From: Herbiconiux oxytropis
GTDB taxonomy: Bacteria > Actinomycetota > Actinomycetes > Actinomycetales > Microbacteriaceae
Length of the DNA stretch: 64,000 nt
Assembly (NCBI RefSeq): GCF_024979315.1
Contig: NZ_JANLCK010000010.1
Span: forward strand, 1 to 64,000
Direction: 5' to 3'
In this document: one piece after another, positions 33,547 through 42,803 of the stretch
Layout: every line of letters starts with the position of its first letter
Numbering within the stretch: the stretch's first letter is position 1
Notes under the pieces: generated by a model
The model's input: only the letters and a program-made list of their open reading frames with translations
Databases searched by the model: none
What the model was told of the DNA's origin: nothing
Translations under genes and position numbers: made by a program

Positions 33547-34557
33547 ATGACCCACCACGATCGGCACGTCTTTCAATCATCAGCGCATAACAGACTCGGT
33601 TTTCCTCCGGTGCCAACAAGTGTCAGCGAGCAGGCGCAGGGAGCGCTATCTGTTCCCACCAGTGGAGTTGACCCGCGCTATCCCGATCTTGCGGACGCGG
33701 CAGGTTGGATGGGCTACGTGCAAGCCATGGGTGCTCTCGTCCGACCGTATTTCGAGGCTACCCTCCCGTCTCGCGAGTCTTTCGACGTGAGTACCGAGAC
33801 GATCAACGGAGTCGTGACTTATGTCCTCCGGCCGACGGCTGTCGGTGACAGCCCGGAAGGACCTCTGTTCATCGAGATCCATGGCGGTTCGTTCTACTTG
33901 GGTGGTGGAGACCTTGCGTGGATGGCTGGAGCCGCTCATGCCGTCGGCCGAAGCGGAGTTACATGGGTGCCCGATTATCGGATGCCTCCTTCGCACCCGT
34001 TCCCTGCCGCACTCGATGACCTCATTTCTGTGTATCGGGCGGCCCTGAAAGCTGTTGGCCCGCATCGAGTCATCGTCAGCGGCACCTCTGCCGGAGGAAA
34101 CCTCGCCGCCGCGCTGCTGGTTCGTGCCAATGATGAAGGTCTCCCGATGCCAGCCGGACTCGTCCTGATCACTCCTGAGGTCGACCTCACCGAATCTGGG
34201 GACAGCTTCGTCACGAATGATGGGATCGATACGGTGCTTGCGTCACAGATGACGCCGAACCTGTTGTACGCAGGCGGCCAAGATCTCGCGCACCCGTATC
34301 TTTCGCCATTGTTCGCTGACCTGTCCGAGTTTCCGCCGACGTTCCTGCAAAGCGGCACGCGTGATCTATTCCTTTCCAATGTCGTCAGGATGCACCGGGC
34401 CTTACGTCGTGCAGGTGTCACTGCGGAGCTGCATGTATTTGAGGCCATGCCACACGGCGGGTTTGGCGGGGCTGCACCGGAAGACGTAGAGCTCCGTGCA
34501 GAAGCCCGCCGGTTCGAATCTGCGCAGCTCGCGCGGACGGCTTCACGGCCGCAGTAA
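33547..34557 (+). CDS. Alpha/beta hydrolase, hormone-sensitive-lipase type
   Basis: A 336-aa esterase of the HSL family. The oxyanion-hole motif FIEIHGGSFYLGG is at about residues 109-121 and the nucleophile motif VSGTSAGGNLAAALL (Ser at about 180). The acid is in LQSGTRDLFLSN and the catalytic His in EAMPHGGFGG. It hydrolyses a small ester or acyl group, in keeping with a role on an acylated plant-type metabolite. It is the last gene of the rightward block from operator C, facing the leftward glycosidase operon. Confidence 0.9.
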   Translation: MTHHDRHVFQSSAHNRLGFPPVPTSVSEQAQGALSVPTSGVDPRYPDLADAAGWMGYVQAMGALVRPYFEATLPSRESFDVSTETINGVVTYVLRPTAVGDSPEGPLFIEIHGGSFYLGGGDLAWMAGAAHAVGRSGVTWVPDYRMPPSHPFPAALDDLISVYRAALKAVGPHRVIVSGTSAGGNLAAALLVRANDEGLPMPAGLVLITPEVDLTESGDSFVTNDGIDTVLASQMTPNLLYAGGQDLAHPYLSPLFADLSEFPPTFLQSGTRDLFLSNVVRMHRALRRAGVTAELHVFEAMPHGGFGGAAPEDVELRAEARRFESAQLARTASRPQ

Positions 34558-34737
34558 GCGGTCCGACGTGGGGGCGCAGTTGAGGTAGGGGCGACGTCCG
34601 CTGCCGCTCTTCCGATGATCATGTTCCCAGACCTGCCCCGGCCGGCGCGCCTCGGCAGCCTCGTCCTCGCGCTCGCCCTGATCGCGGGCGGCGGCTGGCC
34701 TGCGACCGGGTTGTTGCCGAAGGATTGTCGCGGGTCG

Positions 34738-35346
34738 CTAGGGCTTCGTGGAGGGTAGGAGAGGGCGGAGCACGTCGGTCCAAACGCGGTAGCCGGCCCC
34801 GTTGAGATGAAGCCCGTCCACGGTGAGGGCGCCCCGCAGAGAGTCCCTGTCGGCAAAGGTCGGCCAGAGGTTGAGGTACTCGGCACTCGGAGTGCTTCCG
34901 GCGATCCGCCGGTAGTTCGCGTTCACGTCTTCGATGCGGGTGCGGTACTTGGCTTGGCGGGGCATGACGCTTTGCAGCACGATTCGTGCATCCGGTGCGT
35001 GGGTGCGAACGGCCCGGAGGATCCCCTCAACGTCGGCGACGATCTCGTCGGTCTTGCGGCCACGGCCGATGTCGTTCGTTCCGATCAAGAGGAAGACGGC
35101 CGCCGGAGCGTGACGAACTGCTACAGCAATGCGCTTTCTAACTCCTGCGGACGTGTCGGCGCTTATGCCACGGTTGATGACACGATGTTCCGGGAACCAC
35201 TCATGCCAAGCGCCGCCCTCGGTGATGCTGTCGCCGATGAAAGCGATTGCCCCGGTGGGCGGATCGAGTTCCACGAACTGCGACACCTTCATCCGGTGGG
35301 CGGGCTCGAAGAATTTGCGATCAATGAACTTTCCAATGAAAGACAC
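34738..35346 (-). CDS. GDSL/SGNH-type esterase
   Basis: A 202-aa SGNH hydrolase. Block I is AIAFIGDSITEGG with the catalytic Ser (about residue 37). Block II glycine is in INRGISADTSAG, block III is LLIGTNDIGRGR (Asn) and block V is TVDGLHLNGAGY with the Asp-x-x-His pair. The GTG start at 35346 is chosen because AAAGGAC lies 8 nt upstream. Longer starts run into the SDR gene. It is the last gene of the six-gene leftward operon. Likely substrates are acetyl or other acyl esters on sugars or aglycones. Confidence 0.85.
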   Translation of the reverse strand: MSFIGKFIDRKFFEPAHRMKVSQFVELDPPTGAIAFIGDSITEGGAWHEWFPEHRVINRGISADTSAGVRKRIAVAVRHAPAAVFLLIGTNDIGRGRKTDEIVADVEGILRAVRTHAPDARIVLQSVMPRQAKYRTRIEDVNANYRRIAGSTPSAEYLNLWPTFADRDSLRGALTVDGLHLNGAGYRVWTDVLRPLLPSTKP

Positions 35347-35371
35347 GGAGAATTGTCCTTTCAGCTCGGGG

Positions 35372-36148
35372 TTACCGGTGAATACCTGCTCCGCCGGCCA
35401 CGTGGATCGATTGAGCGGTGAGGAAGGTGGCATCGTCGCTGAGGAGGAATGACACCAGGGCGCCGACGTCCTTTTCGACGTCGCCGATCCGCTTGAGAGG
35501 AACGCTGTTCATCGCGGCGTTGTAACTGGCTGGGTCCTGCTGCTCCCAGATGCGTGCGCCTTCGCTGTTGGCGAAGGGTAAAACGACGTTCACGCGAATG
35601 TTGTCTGGTCCCCATTCCACCGCCGCGACGCGAGTGAGTCCTCGGATGGATTCCTTCGCTGCGCCATAGGCGGCGAATCCGATCTCTCCTGCTGACCCTG
35701 CGCCCGAACCGAAATTGACGATGGAGCCACCTCCGGCTGCCACGAGGTGGGGGTGTGCAGCCTTCATGAGCTGGAAGGTTGCTCGCGGGCCGGTGTCAGA
35801 AGCTAGGTCGAAGTCGTCCGTTGTTTGCGAGGTGAATGGCGAGGCGGGATTGATGGCGATCGCGTTGTTGACCAGTCCGTCGAGACGTCCGAACCGGTCG
35901 ATTGCAGTGCCGACGATCTGTTCGGCCGCATCAGGCTCGCGCAGATCGATGGCGATGCTGTCCACATCTGCTCCGAGCGCTGCGAGTTCCTCGCGAGCCT
36001 CGGCGACAGCATCGTCGAGGATGTCGGTGAGGATCAGCTGTGCGCCATTGCGGGCGAGGGTGCGCGCGATTCCACGTCCGACTCCTCGCCCGCTGCCGGT
36101 GATGATGACGGCTTTACCGGCGAGTGATTCTGAGTGGGTGTACGACAT
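35372..36148 (-). CDS. Short-chain dehydrogenase, paralogue of the 32630 gene
   Basis: A 258-aa SDR with VIITGSGRGVGRGIARTLAR near residues 14-33, LVNNAIAINPASPF in place of NNAG, IVNFGSGAGSAGE (Ser) and FAAYGAAKESIRGL (YxxxK). It is nearly collinear with the 32630 product, and the unusual NNA-hydrophobic segment is shared. It is in the leftward operon between GH1 and the esterase. Presence of one paralogue under each regulator suggests related substrates or parallel induction. Confidence 0.9.
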   Translation of the reverse strand: MSYTHSESLAGKAVIITGSGRGVGRGIARTLARNGAQLILTDILDDAVAEAREELAALGADVDSIAIDLREPDAAEQIVGTAIDRFGRLDGLVNNAIAINPASPFTSQTTDDFDLASDTGPRATFQLMKAAHPHLVAAGGGSIVNFGSGAGSAGEIGFAAYGAAKESIRGLTRVAAVEWGPDNIRVNVVLPFANSEGARIWEQQDPASYNAAMNSVPLKRIGDVEKDVGALVSFLLSDDATFLTAQSIHVAGGAGIHR

Positions 36149-36243
36149 CGAGAAACTCCTTGGGATGAATCGACGGATTGTCTAGCGGGATCGAATGGTT
36201 TCGGTGGACACGTCCCCCGGCATCCATCACCCCGTGAGGCTGT

Positions 36244-37470
36244 CTACTTCGAAGTGTCAGACAGCGACGTACCCTGTGTGCGGGCGACTTGACCGAGCCA
36301 GGAAAGGCTGGGCTTGGGTTTGCGCTCGAAGGTTTCGCGGTCGACGGCGATGAGGCCGAACGTAGGGTGCCAGTGGCCCCACTCGTAGTTGTCGAGCAGA
36401 CTCCAATGAAGGTAGCCGCGGACGTCGGCCCCCTCGCCGATGGCGGCGATCATGCCCTGCAACGCTCCGGTCGTGTACTCGATTCGGCGATTGTCATCGG
36501 CCGTGGGTATTCCGTTCTCGGTGACGAGGATGGGGAGGCCTGTGACCTCCCATGTGTGACGGATAGCCATGCCGAGCGCGTCGGGACGGTAGGCGGCGCC
36601 GGTCTGAGTGTTGTCGGGGTGTTCGGGGTGGGGGACGATGCCGTTGGCGTCGACCTGCTGGCTGGAGTAGGACTGCACGCCGACCCAGTCGTCTCCGCGG
36701 GAGCCTTCGAGGTAAAGGTCTTCCTGGTCGTAACGAATGTGGGTGAGCTTGTCCTCGTTGCCGGGCGTCGAGGTCAGGGCAGCATTGGCGATCGTCCAAC
36801 CGATCTTCGCGTCGGTGTGCTCGCGCAGGATACGGCGGGCTGCGTGGTGGATCTCGACCATTCGGTGCCCGATTCGAGGTTCGGGCGTGGGGAGGTTCGC
36901 GGCGATCCGTTCGCGCTGAGCTTCTCCGTCGACGGTCGGGCTCTGCCATTCACTGATGAGGCCGGATGTCATCGCTTCGCGGATCATCACTGTCATCGCC
37001 TGCATGTTGGGTTCGTTCATCGTGGCGACCCATGTGACCCCGTCGAGGATCTGGGTCGCGGCAGTGACGAAGAAGCTGAACCGCTCGACGGCGGTGTCGC
37101 TCATCCACCCTCCCTCGTTCGCGAACCACGCCGGAGCGGTGAAGTGCTGAAGGGTGATCACCGGTTCCAGACCGAGTTCGAAGGCGGTTTCGATCATCCG
37201 GCGGTAGTGAGCCAGCTCGGCTCGCGAGATCTGACCGGGGCGCGGCTCGATGCGAGCCCACTCGATGCCGAAACGGTAGGCGTTGAAGCCCGCTGCCGCG
37301 AGCAGTTCCATGTCTTCGCGGTAGCGGTGGTAGCTGTCGACGGCGTCTCCGCTGAATTCCATTCCAGCCGCGGCCTCCAGCGCCCACCAGTCGCTGTTGA
37401 TGTTGTTGCCCTCGATCTGGTGCGGCGCGGTTGAGGCACCCCACAGGAAAGTGGAAGGAAGATCGGTCAT
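36244..37470 (-). CDS. Glycoside hydrolase family 1 (beta-glucosidase-like)
   Basis: A 408-aa GH1 enzyme, slightly shorter than the usual 440-480. It has the N-terminal FLWGASTAPHQIEGNN (residues 8-23), the acid/base Glu153 in ATMNEPN and the nucleophile Glu318 in LVTENG. Sugar-subsite residues are seen in HWSLLDNYEWG. It lacks a signal peptide, so it acts in the cytoplasm on imported glycosides. ATG 37470 follows AAAGGATCCTGAA. It is in the operon with GH3 and an MFS transporter. Confidence 0.93.
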   Translation of the reverse strand: MTDLPSTFLWGASTAPHQIEGNNINSDWWALEAAAGMEFSGDAVDSYHRYREDMELLAAAGFNAYRFGIEWARIEPRPGQISRAELAHYRRMIETAFELGLEPVITLQHFTAPAWFANEGGWMSDTAVERFSFFVTAATQILDGVTWVATMNEPNMQAMTVMIREAMTSGLISEWQSPTVDGEAQRERIAANLPTPEPRIGHRMVEIHHAARRILREHTDAKIGWTIANAALTSTPGNEDKLTHIRYDQEDLYLEGSRGDDWVGVQSYSSQQVDANGIVPHPEHPDNTQTGAAYRPDALGMAIRHTWEVTGLPILVTENGIPTADDNRRIEYTTGALQGMIAAIGEGADVRGYLHWSLLDNYEWGHWHPTFGLIAVDRETFERKPKPSLSWLGQVARTQGTSLSDTSK

Positions 37471-37561
37471 TTCAGGATCCTTTCGAGATCGAAACCGCCG
37501 CGGCCGAGGTCGCCCGGGGGTGTTGTTGTCGCGGGTTGAGTTGGATGAGGAAGTCGTACGG

Positions 37562-38581
37562 TCAGCCGGCGGCTGATCGTGTGGAGTCTTTGACAGACTG
37601 TTCGGCGATCCACGTGAGATCAGGGATGTGGCCGATCTCGAGGGCTTTGAGGAAGAGCCTCTCTTCGCGTGGCTGGCTTTGTTCGAAGACGTCGAGTAGC
37701 TCACCGGACGGCGCGGTCTCTCCCATGATCTGGTCCCAGTTGGCGACAACGTCTTCGCTGGTCAGGTCCGGGTTGAAGTACCCGCGGGTGCCCGCCAGGA
37801 AGACGCGGGCGATGCGCCCGCCTCCAGCGGTGAAGGCTTCTCCTGTCGTGGGCGCGTTCTCGTGGAGAAGTGGGGCTATCGCCGTGGCGACTTTGTCGGG
37901 TTGAAGGGTGCTGCGCATGAAGGTGATGAGTTCGGTTTCCTCTCCTCCTCCGCTCGCTCCGACTGTCTCGGTGAATGCCCACGGCATCAGGGTGTTCGCG
38001 ATGATCCCGTGCTCTTTTCCGGCTGCGGCGACCTGACGGGCTGCGGCGAAGACCGCCAGCTTGGACACGGCGTAGTCGAGTTCGTATCCCGTTGGCCCGT
38101 ACCAGAATCCCGTTCCGACTGCAGAGGAGGTGAACAGGATGCGGCCGTAGTTCTGTTCGACCATGTGCGGCCACGCGGCCCGGTTGAGTTGCAACGACCC
38201 ACGCACGTTGATGTCGAAGTACATATCCAGCCCCGGACTCGGCGCGTTGTGGACCAGTTCCGAGCCATCCATGACCTTGCCGGCTGGGACACCGGCGTTG
38301 TGGATGACAATGTCCAGGCGTCCGAATTCCTCGATCGTGCGGGCCACGAGAGCTATCGCGTCGTCGTCGTCACCGATTCTGCCGCCGACGGCTATTGCTG
38401 TGCCGCCCAGAGCGCGGATCTCGTCCCGGACGTTCTCAGCGCGCTGCACATTGGCAGGAAGCTCGTTGACGACCACCGTCGCACCCCGGCTTGCAAGATA
38501 GCGGGCGTGGGCTGCACCGATCCCTATTCCCGCCCCTGTCACGATCGCCACACGACCATCGAATCGAAGCTGCTCTGTCAT
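37562..38581 (-). CDS. Short-chain dehydrogenase with C-terminal extension
   Basis: A 339-aa SDR, longer than the classical 250. It has VAIVTGAGIGIGAAHARYLA at about residues 11-30, DIVIHNAGVPAGKVM, FTSSAVGTGFWYG (Ser) and ELDYAVSKLAVFAAA as YxxxK. About 85 extra residues follow the Rossmann fold, including PTTGEAFTAGGGRIARVFLA, as in the dehydrogenase part of multifunctional-enzyme-2-like proteins. It probably acts on a larger hydrophobic or acyl substrate. It lies between GH3 and GH1. Confidence 0.87.
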   Translation of the reverse strand: MTEQLRFDGRVAIVTGAGIGIGAAHARYLASRGATVVVNELPANVQRAENVRDEIRALGGTAIAVGGRIGDDDDAIALVARTIEEFGRLDIVIHNAGVPAGKVMDGSELVHNAPSPGLDMYFDINVRGSLQLNRAAWPHMVEQNYGRILFTSSAVGTGFWYGPTGYELDYAVSKLAVFAAARQVAAAGKEHGIIANTLMPWAFTETVGASGGGEETELITFMRSTLQPDKVATAIAPLLHENAPTTGEAFTAGGGRIARVFLAGTRGYFNPDLTSEDVVANWDQIMGETAPSGELLDVFEQSQPREERLFLKALEIGHIPDLTWIAEQSVKDSTRSAAG

Positions 38582-38630
38582 CGGTCCTTCTCCTTCATGT
38601 TCTGTGCTGGCGTGTTCATCAGTGAGCTGG

Positions 38631-41093
38631 TCAACGTCGAAACTTCGGGTCTGGGGTGGGATTCAGTTGCGTTGTCGATGCCTTGCTGAGGTACGAGCGC
38701 TGGCCTTCCAGGTCCACAGTGTCGCCCGTGAGCGTGAACGGTACGGCCGCCATGACCTGATCCGAGCTGGACCCGACGCGGACGGCGGCCGGCCCCGGTT
38801 CGACGACGAAACGACCGTCGATGCCGGTGAACCCGAGCTGTGAGGCCTGCACCGTGCACGAGAAGGAACCGGTCTCCTGAGGGGCGAGCATTGCTCGGGC
38901 GAATCCGACGAGCTGCAGTTCTGGCCTGGTGATTCCGATCACAGCCTGGGAGATATAGAACTGGACGATCTCCGAACCTGCCCGCTCCCCCGTGTTGGTC
39001 ACCTGGACCGTGATCGTGACGGCGCCGCCGTCTGTGGGCACCGTGTCGGCGCTGACCGTCGCGTTCGAGTACTCGAATGAGGTGAAGCTCGCGCCGTGCC
39101 CGAAGGGGTAGAGCGGACTGTTCTCGAGGTCGATGTAGCTGCGGAACATGTCACCGTCGCTGCGGCGGTAGCCGCTGCCGCGCTTCTGGCTGTAGTACAG
39201 CGGCACCTGCCCGGTCGCGCGGGGGATCGTGTAGGGCAGCTTCCCGCTCGGGTTCGCGTCACCGAACAGCACTGACGCGACGGCCTGCGATCCGTACGGT
39301 CCGGGGTAGTAGGCGACGAGGGAGGCGGCGAGCAGCTCGTCGACGTCCGCGATCGCGTAGGGGCGACCTTGGTAGTACACGCCCACCAGGGGGGTACCGG
39401 TCGCGGAGACGGCCCGCACCAGTTCGACCTGATGCGGGGGAAGCTCGATCTTTGCGGCGTCTGTGCCCTCGCCCTCGGTGATTCGCGTACCGAACCACCC
39501 CCCGCGGCCGCCGATAGCGAGAACGACGATGTCCGCTGCTGCGGCTGCCTCAACAGCTGCCGCGACGTCCTGAGGATCGTCGGGCCGGATGTTCACGCCG
39601 ATCGTGCTGGTGACTTCGCTGGTCGGTGAGACGGTGCGCAGAGCTTCCGCGAGATCCATGGCGCCGTAGGAGTGGCGAACGAGGGCGTCTGTGTCGATGC
39701 TCATCAGCTGCGCGTACTGCTCGGCACGTTTCACCGCCTCCTCGGGACTGATCTCCGGTGAGGAGTCCGACATCGTACTCACCCCGGCCATCCGGGATTC
39801 CCCGGTCATGATCCCCTTCGTCATGTCCAAGCTGGAGGGGTAGGTGTAGGCAGCGAAGTTGACCATGGCGGAGTCGGCATTGGGGCCGATCACGGCGATG
39901 CGCACCCCTCGCTGGAGTGGCAGTGTGCCGTCGTTCTTCAGAAGAGTGATCGACTCCTCGGCCAGCGACCGGGACAGGTCCTGCCCCTCGGCAGCGATCC
40001 GGTTCAGCTCGATAGGGTCTTCGTTCACGTAGGGGTTCTCGAACAGGTCGAGTGCGAACTTGTCGACCAAGACGCGACGAACGGCCTCATCGAGCACGCT
40101 CTCGTCGAGGCGGCCGTCTTCGACAGCGTGCACGAGGTGTCCGCCGTAGCCGACGACGGAGGGAAGCTCCACATCGAGACCTGCGGTGAGCGCGAGCAAT
40201 CCTGCGTCTGCAGCCGTCGGCGCGATGAACTGGCGGGTCGCGAGCCATTCAACGGTGCTGTAGTCCGAGACGACGCTACCCGTGAATCCCATGCGATCGC
40301 GGAGGAGCTCGGTGAGAATCGCGTGGCTGGCACCCACCGGGACGCCGTCGATCTCAGAGTAGGAGTTCATGACGCTGCCGAGGCCGGCGAGCTTGATGGC
40401 TGCTTCGAACGGCGTCGCGTACACGTCGTACAACTCCCGCTCGCCCAGCTGCGTCGCCGCCATGTTCTGGCCCGCCTCAGTCATCGCGTAGCCGAGGAAG
40501 TGCTTCGCCGTGGCAAGCACTCCTTCGCGAAGGTCGTCGCCTTGGAGCCCGCGCACGAAGCCGACTCCCATGGCGGTGGTGAGGTAGACGTCCTCGCCGT
40601 AGGTTTCGTGCACACGGCCCCACCGCGCGTCACGAGCGATGTCCAGCACAGGCGAGAGAGCATGAAGGGACCCGACGGAACGCATCTGTCGGCTGATCAC
40701 TCGCGCCATCTCCTCGACGGCATCCGGGTTCCATGTTGCGGCCAGCCCGATGGCTGTGGGGAAGGACGTGTATCCGGGTGCGAGAAAGCCGTTCAGCGCT
40801 TCGGCGTGGAACATGGCGGGGATTCCCAAGCGAGTGTTCTCTCGCAGATAGTGCTGCACCTTGTTGGTGATGGTCGCAAGGTTGTGGGGAGATGCGGCCC
40901 CCATCATGGCAAGGTTCGAAACGTGCCCGATGCCGTCCTTCATGATCTCGTCGAGGACTTTGTCGTCAGGGCCGTCTGGCCCCAGCAGGGCGGTCGGCAT
41001 GATCGCGGACACCTGCTGAGCTTTCTCTCTCAGGGTCATGCGACCGAGCAGGTCGTTGGCCTGTTCCAGGGGAGACAGGGACGATTCAGGCAT
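38631..41093 (-). CDS. Glycoside hydrolase family 3 (beta-glucosidase-like)
   Basis: An 820-aa GH3 enzyme with the full three-domain layout. The TIM-barrel domain (about 1-370) contains the KHF motif (198-200) and nucleophile Asp277 in VVSDYSTVEW. The alpha/beta sandwich (about 400-620) has SITLLKNDGTLPLQRG and VLAIGGRGGWFG. The C-terminal fibronectin-III-like domain (about 690-790) has VTITVQVTNTGERAGSEIVQ. No signal peptide is seen, so it is cytoplasmic. ATG 41093 follows GGAG at 7 nt; upstream in-frame codons lack conservation. Confidence 0.94.
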   Translation of the reverse strand: MPESSLSPLEQANDLLGRMTLREKAQQVSAIMPTALLGPDGPDDKVLDEIMKDGIGHVSNLAMMGAASPHNLATITNKVQHYLRENTRLGIPAMFHAEALNGFLAPGYTSFPTAIGLAATWNPDAVEEMARVISRQMRSVGSLHALSPVLDIARDARWGRVHETYGEDVYLTTAMGVGFVRGLQGDDLREGVLATAKHFLGYAMTEAGQNMAATQLGERELYDVYATPFEAAIKLAGLGSVMNSYSEIDGVPVGASHAILTELLRDRMGFTGSVVSDYSTVEWLATRQFIAPTAADAGLLALTAGLDVELPSVVGYGGHLVHAVEDGRLDESVLDEAVRRVLVDKFALDLFENPYVNEDPIELNRIAAEGQDLSRSLAEESITLLKNDGTLPLQRGVRIAVIGPNADSAMVNFAAYTYPSSLDMTKGIMTGESRMAGVSTMSDSSPEISPEEAVKRAEQYAQLMSIDTDALVRHSYGAMDLAEALRTVSPTSEVTSTIGVNIRPDDPQDVAAAVEAAAAADIVVLAIGGRGGWFGTRITEGEGTDAAKIELPPHQVELVRAVSATGTPLVGVYYQGRPYAIADVDELLAASLVAYYPGPYGSQAVASVLFGDANPSGKLPYTIPRATGQVPLYYSQKRGSGYRRSDGDMFRSYIDLENSPLYPFGHGASFTSFEYSNATVSADTVPTDGGAVTITVQVTNTGERAGSEIVQFYISQAVIGITRPELQLVGFARAMLAPQETGSFSCTVQASQLGFTGIDGRFVVEPGPAAVRVGSSSDQVMAAVPFTLTGDTVDLEGQRSYLSKASTTQLNPTPDPKFRR

Positions 41094-41195
41094 GTAGGGC
41101 TCCGTTGAGTGGTGTATCCGTACCGAGAGAGCGGCCGCGTCGGCCGACGAGGGTGTGAAGCGGCTCCGCATAGCTAGCGGGCCGCCTCACACTCG

Positions 41196-42578
41196 TCACA
41201 TGGTTCGGATGCTGGTGGTGGACAGGCTTGCGCGCTTTCCGACGCTGATGGGGATGATGGCGAGGGCGCCGAGAGCGGCGAACGCCGCGCCCACGAAGTA
41301 CACCCAGGAGTAGTCACCGCCGGCCAACGAAAGCACGGCTGCGGCAAGGAACGGGCCGATGGCCTGGGGGACGCCATTCGCGAGGAAGAAGATGGAGAGG
41401 TAGCGCCCGTTCTCGTTGCCTTCACTCGGCAGGACGTCAAGGAGCAGAGCCTGATCGACCGACCCGTAGACCCCTAGGCCGAGAGAGGTGAGCAGACTCC
41501 CAATGACGAACTGCGGGATGCTGGTTGACGTGGCCACGGTCAGAGCGCTTGCTGCAAGGAGCCCTGCGGCGATGACGAGGAACGGCTTGCGTGACTTCAG
41601 CTTGTCCGACAGGAACCCGCCACCGAGCGCCCCGAGGGCTGCGAGAGCGACACCCATCAGGCTGATCAGCGCGGTCAGCGACGCGACTTCCGCTGTGCCG
41701 AGCTCGAACCGCGCCATCAGCAAGTAGACGGTGTACAGGGTGGTGAGGGCGATGAAGCCGTACACGAGGACTTTGCTGACGATCACCCAGCCGAAGTTCG
41801 AGTGCTTGCGGGGATTGAAGTAGAACCCCTTTGCCAGAGCCGAGAACCGGAGCTCCGGCACCGTGCCCTCGAACTTGGGATCCTTCATCGCCAAGACGAA
41901 CCACACCGCCCCGAGCACGGCAATTCCGGCGGGGACGAGGAACATCAAGCTGACGTTCGAGGTGAACATGCCTGCCAGCACGATGCCCAGAATCGGGCCG
42001 ATCTGAGTGAGGGCGCCATTGATGCCCATCACCTTTCCTCGCTGGCTCCTCGGAAGACGGTCCCCCAGGAACGTGACCAACGTCTGGTTGGCCAAGGAGT
42101 AGCCGCCCAGTCCGATGCACCATCCGATGATCACGAGTGTCGTCGATTCGGAGAACGCGATGACGATGCTTCCCACCGTTCCAAGCAGAACGCCTCCGAC
42201 GAACCAGGGCCGGCGTCGCCCGAAACGGGATCGCGTGCGGTCGCTCAACACACCGAAGACCGGGTTCGTGAAGAGCACCAGCGTGCTGGCGATACCGAGC
42301 GCCAAAGCCAGCACGGTGTTCTGGTTCTCCGGGTCGATGGAGCCAACCTTGACCGCCAGCGAGAACCCGATCGGGACGACCAGTGCCATGAAGAGCGTCA
42401 GCTGTCCGACAAGAACAGCCGCTAGCTCTCCACCTCTGATCTTTGGACGATCGTCCGGGCCGTCACTCGATGCAACGTTCATCTCCTCCGCCCCTTGCAC
42501 GGTGGCTCCGGCGAAGCCCATGGGCGGTGTCGTCTCAGCCAGAGGTATTGAGTCCCCGGGGTGGTCGGTGTTTGTCAA
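41196..42578 (-). CDS. MFS sugar/glycoside transporter
   Basis: A 460-aa transporter with about 12 membrane helices. The loop 2-3 signature FGVLSDRTRSRFGRRRPWFV resembles the glycoside-pentoside-hexuronide and related cation symporters. The start is a TTG at 42578 with AAAGGAG 5 nt upstream; no better site exists among the in-frame ATG/GTG codons. It is first in the operon with GH3, SDR, GH1, SDR and GDSL esterase, so it probably brings in the glycoside they degrade. Confidence 0.87.
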   Translation of the reverse strand: MTNTDHPGDSIPLAETTPPMGFAGATVQGAEEMNVASSDGPDDRPKIRGGELAAVLVGQLTLFMALVVPIGFSLAVKVGSIDPENQNTVLALALGIASTLVLFTNPVFGVLSDRTRSRFGRRRPWFVGGVLLGTVGSIVIAFSESTTLVIIGWCIGLGGYSLANQTLVTFLGDRLPRSQRGKVMGINGALTQIGPILGIVLAGMFTSNVSLMFLVPAGIAVLGAVWFVLAMKDPKFEGTVPELRFSALAKGFYFNPRKHSNFGWVIVSKVLVYGFIALTTLYTVYLLMARFELGTAEVASLTALISLMGVALAALGALGGGFLSDKLKSRKPFLVIAAGLLAASALTVATSTSIPQFVIGSLLTSLGLGVYGSVDQALLLDVLPSEGNENGRYLSIFFLANGVPQAIGPFLAAAVLSLAGGDYSWVYFVGAAFAALGALAIIPISVGKRASLSTTSIRTM

Positions 42579-42709
42579 CAGAACTCCTTTGTTCAACGGT
42601 GTCAGCACGAAGTGATGCGCCTGCGAACTCGCCAACCACTGAGGCGGGTCATTTAGGCAGCAGGTAGAAGCAATGTCGAATCACGCTTCGGGTTTCAATT
42701 CCGATAAGA

Positions 42710-42733
42710 TAACACGAATCTCGAATTGCGTTA
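42710..42733. promoter_or_regulatory. Imperfect 24-bp dyad, candidate operator of the second TetR
   Basis: TAACACGAATCT and CGAATTGCGTTA form a dyad in which 17 of 24 positions obey twofold symmetry, with perfect TAAC/GTTA ends. It is centred between the MFS operon start (42578, leftward) and the TetR gene (42804, rightward), in the only AT-rich stretch there. It differs from the 34-bp operators A-C. Confidence 0.5.
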
Positions 42734-42803
42734 CGACTTTTTCGGATAGGGTCGATCAGGGTCGCCGCCGGAGACCTGGCCAAATCGACGGACAGGAGCA
42801 TTC

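Noticed and set aside
34500-34530. GGTTCGAATC sequence resembling a tRNA T-arm
   Set aside because: It lies inside the HSL hydrolase gene and has no acceptor stem, anticodon arm or cloverleaf around it.
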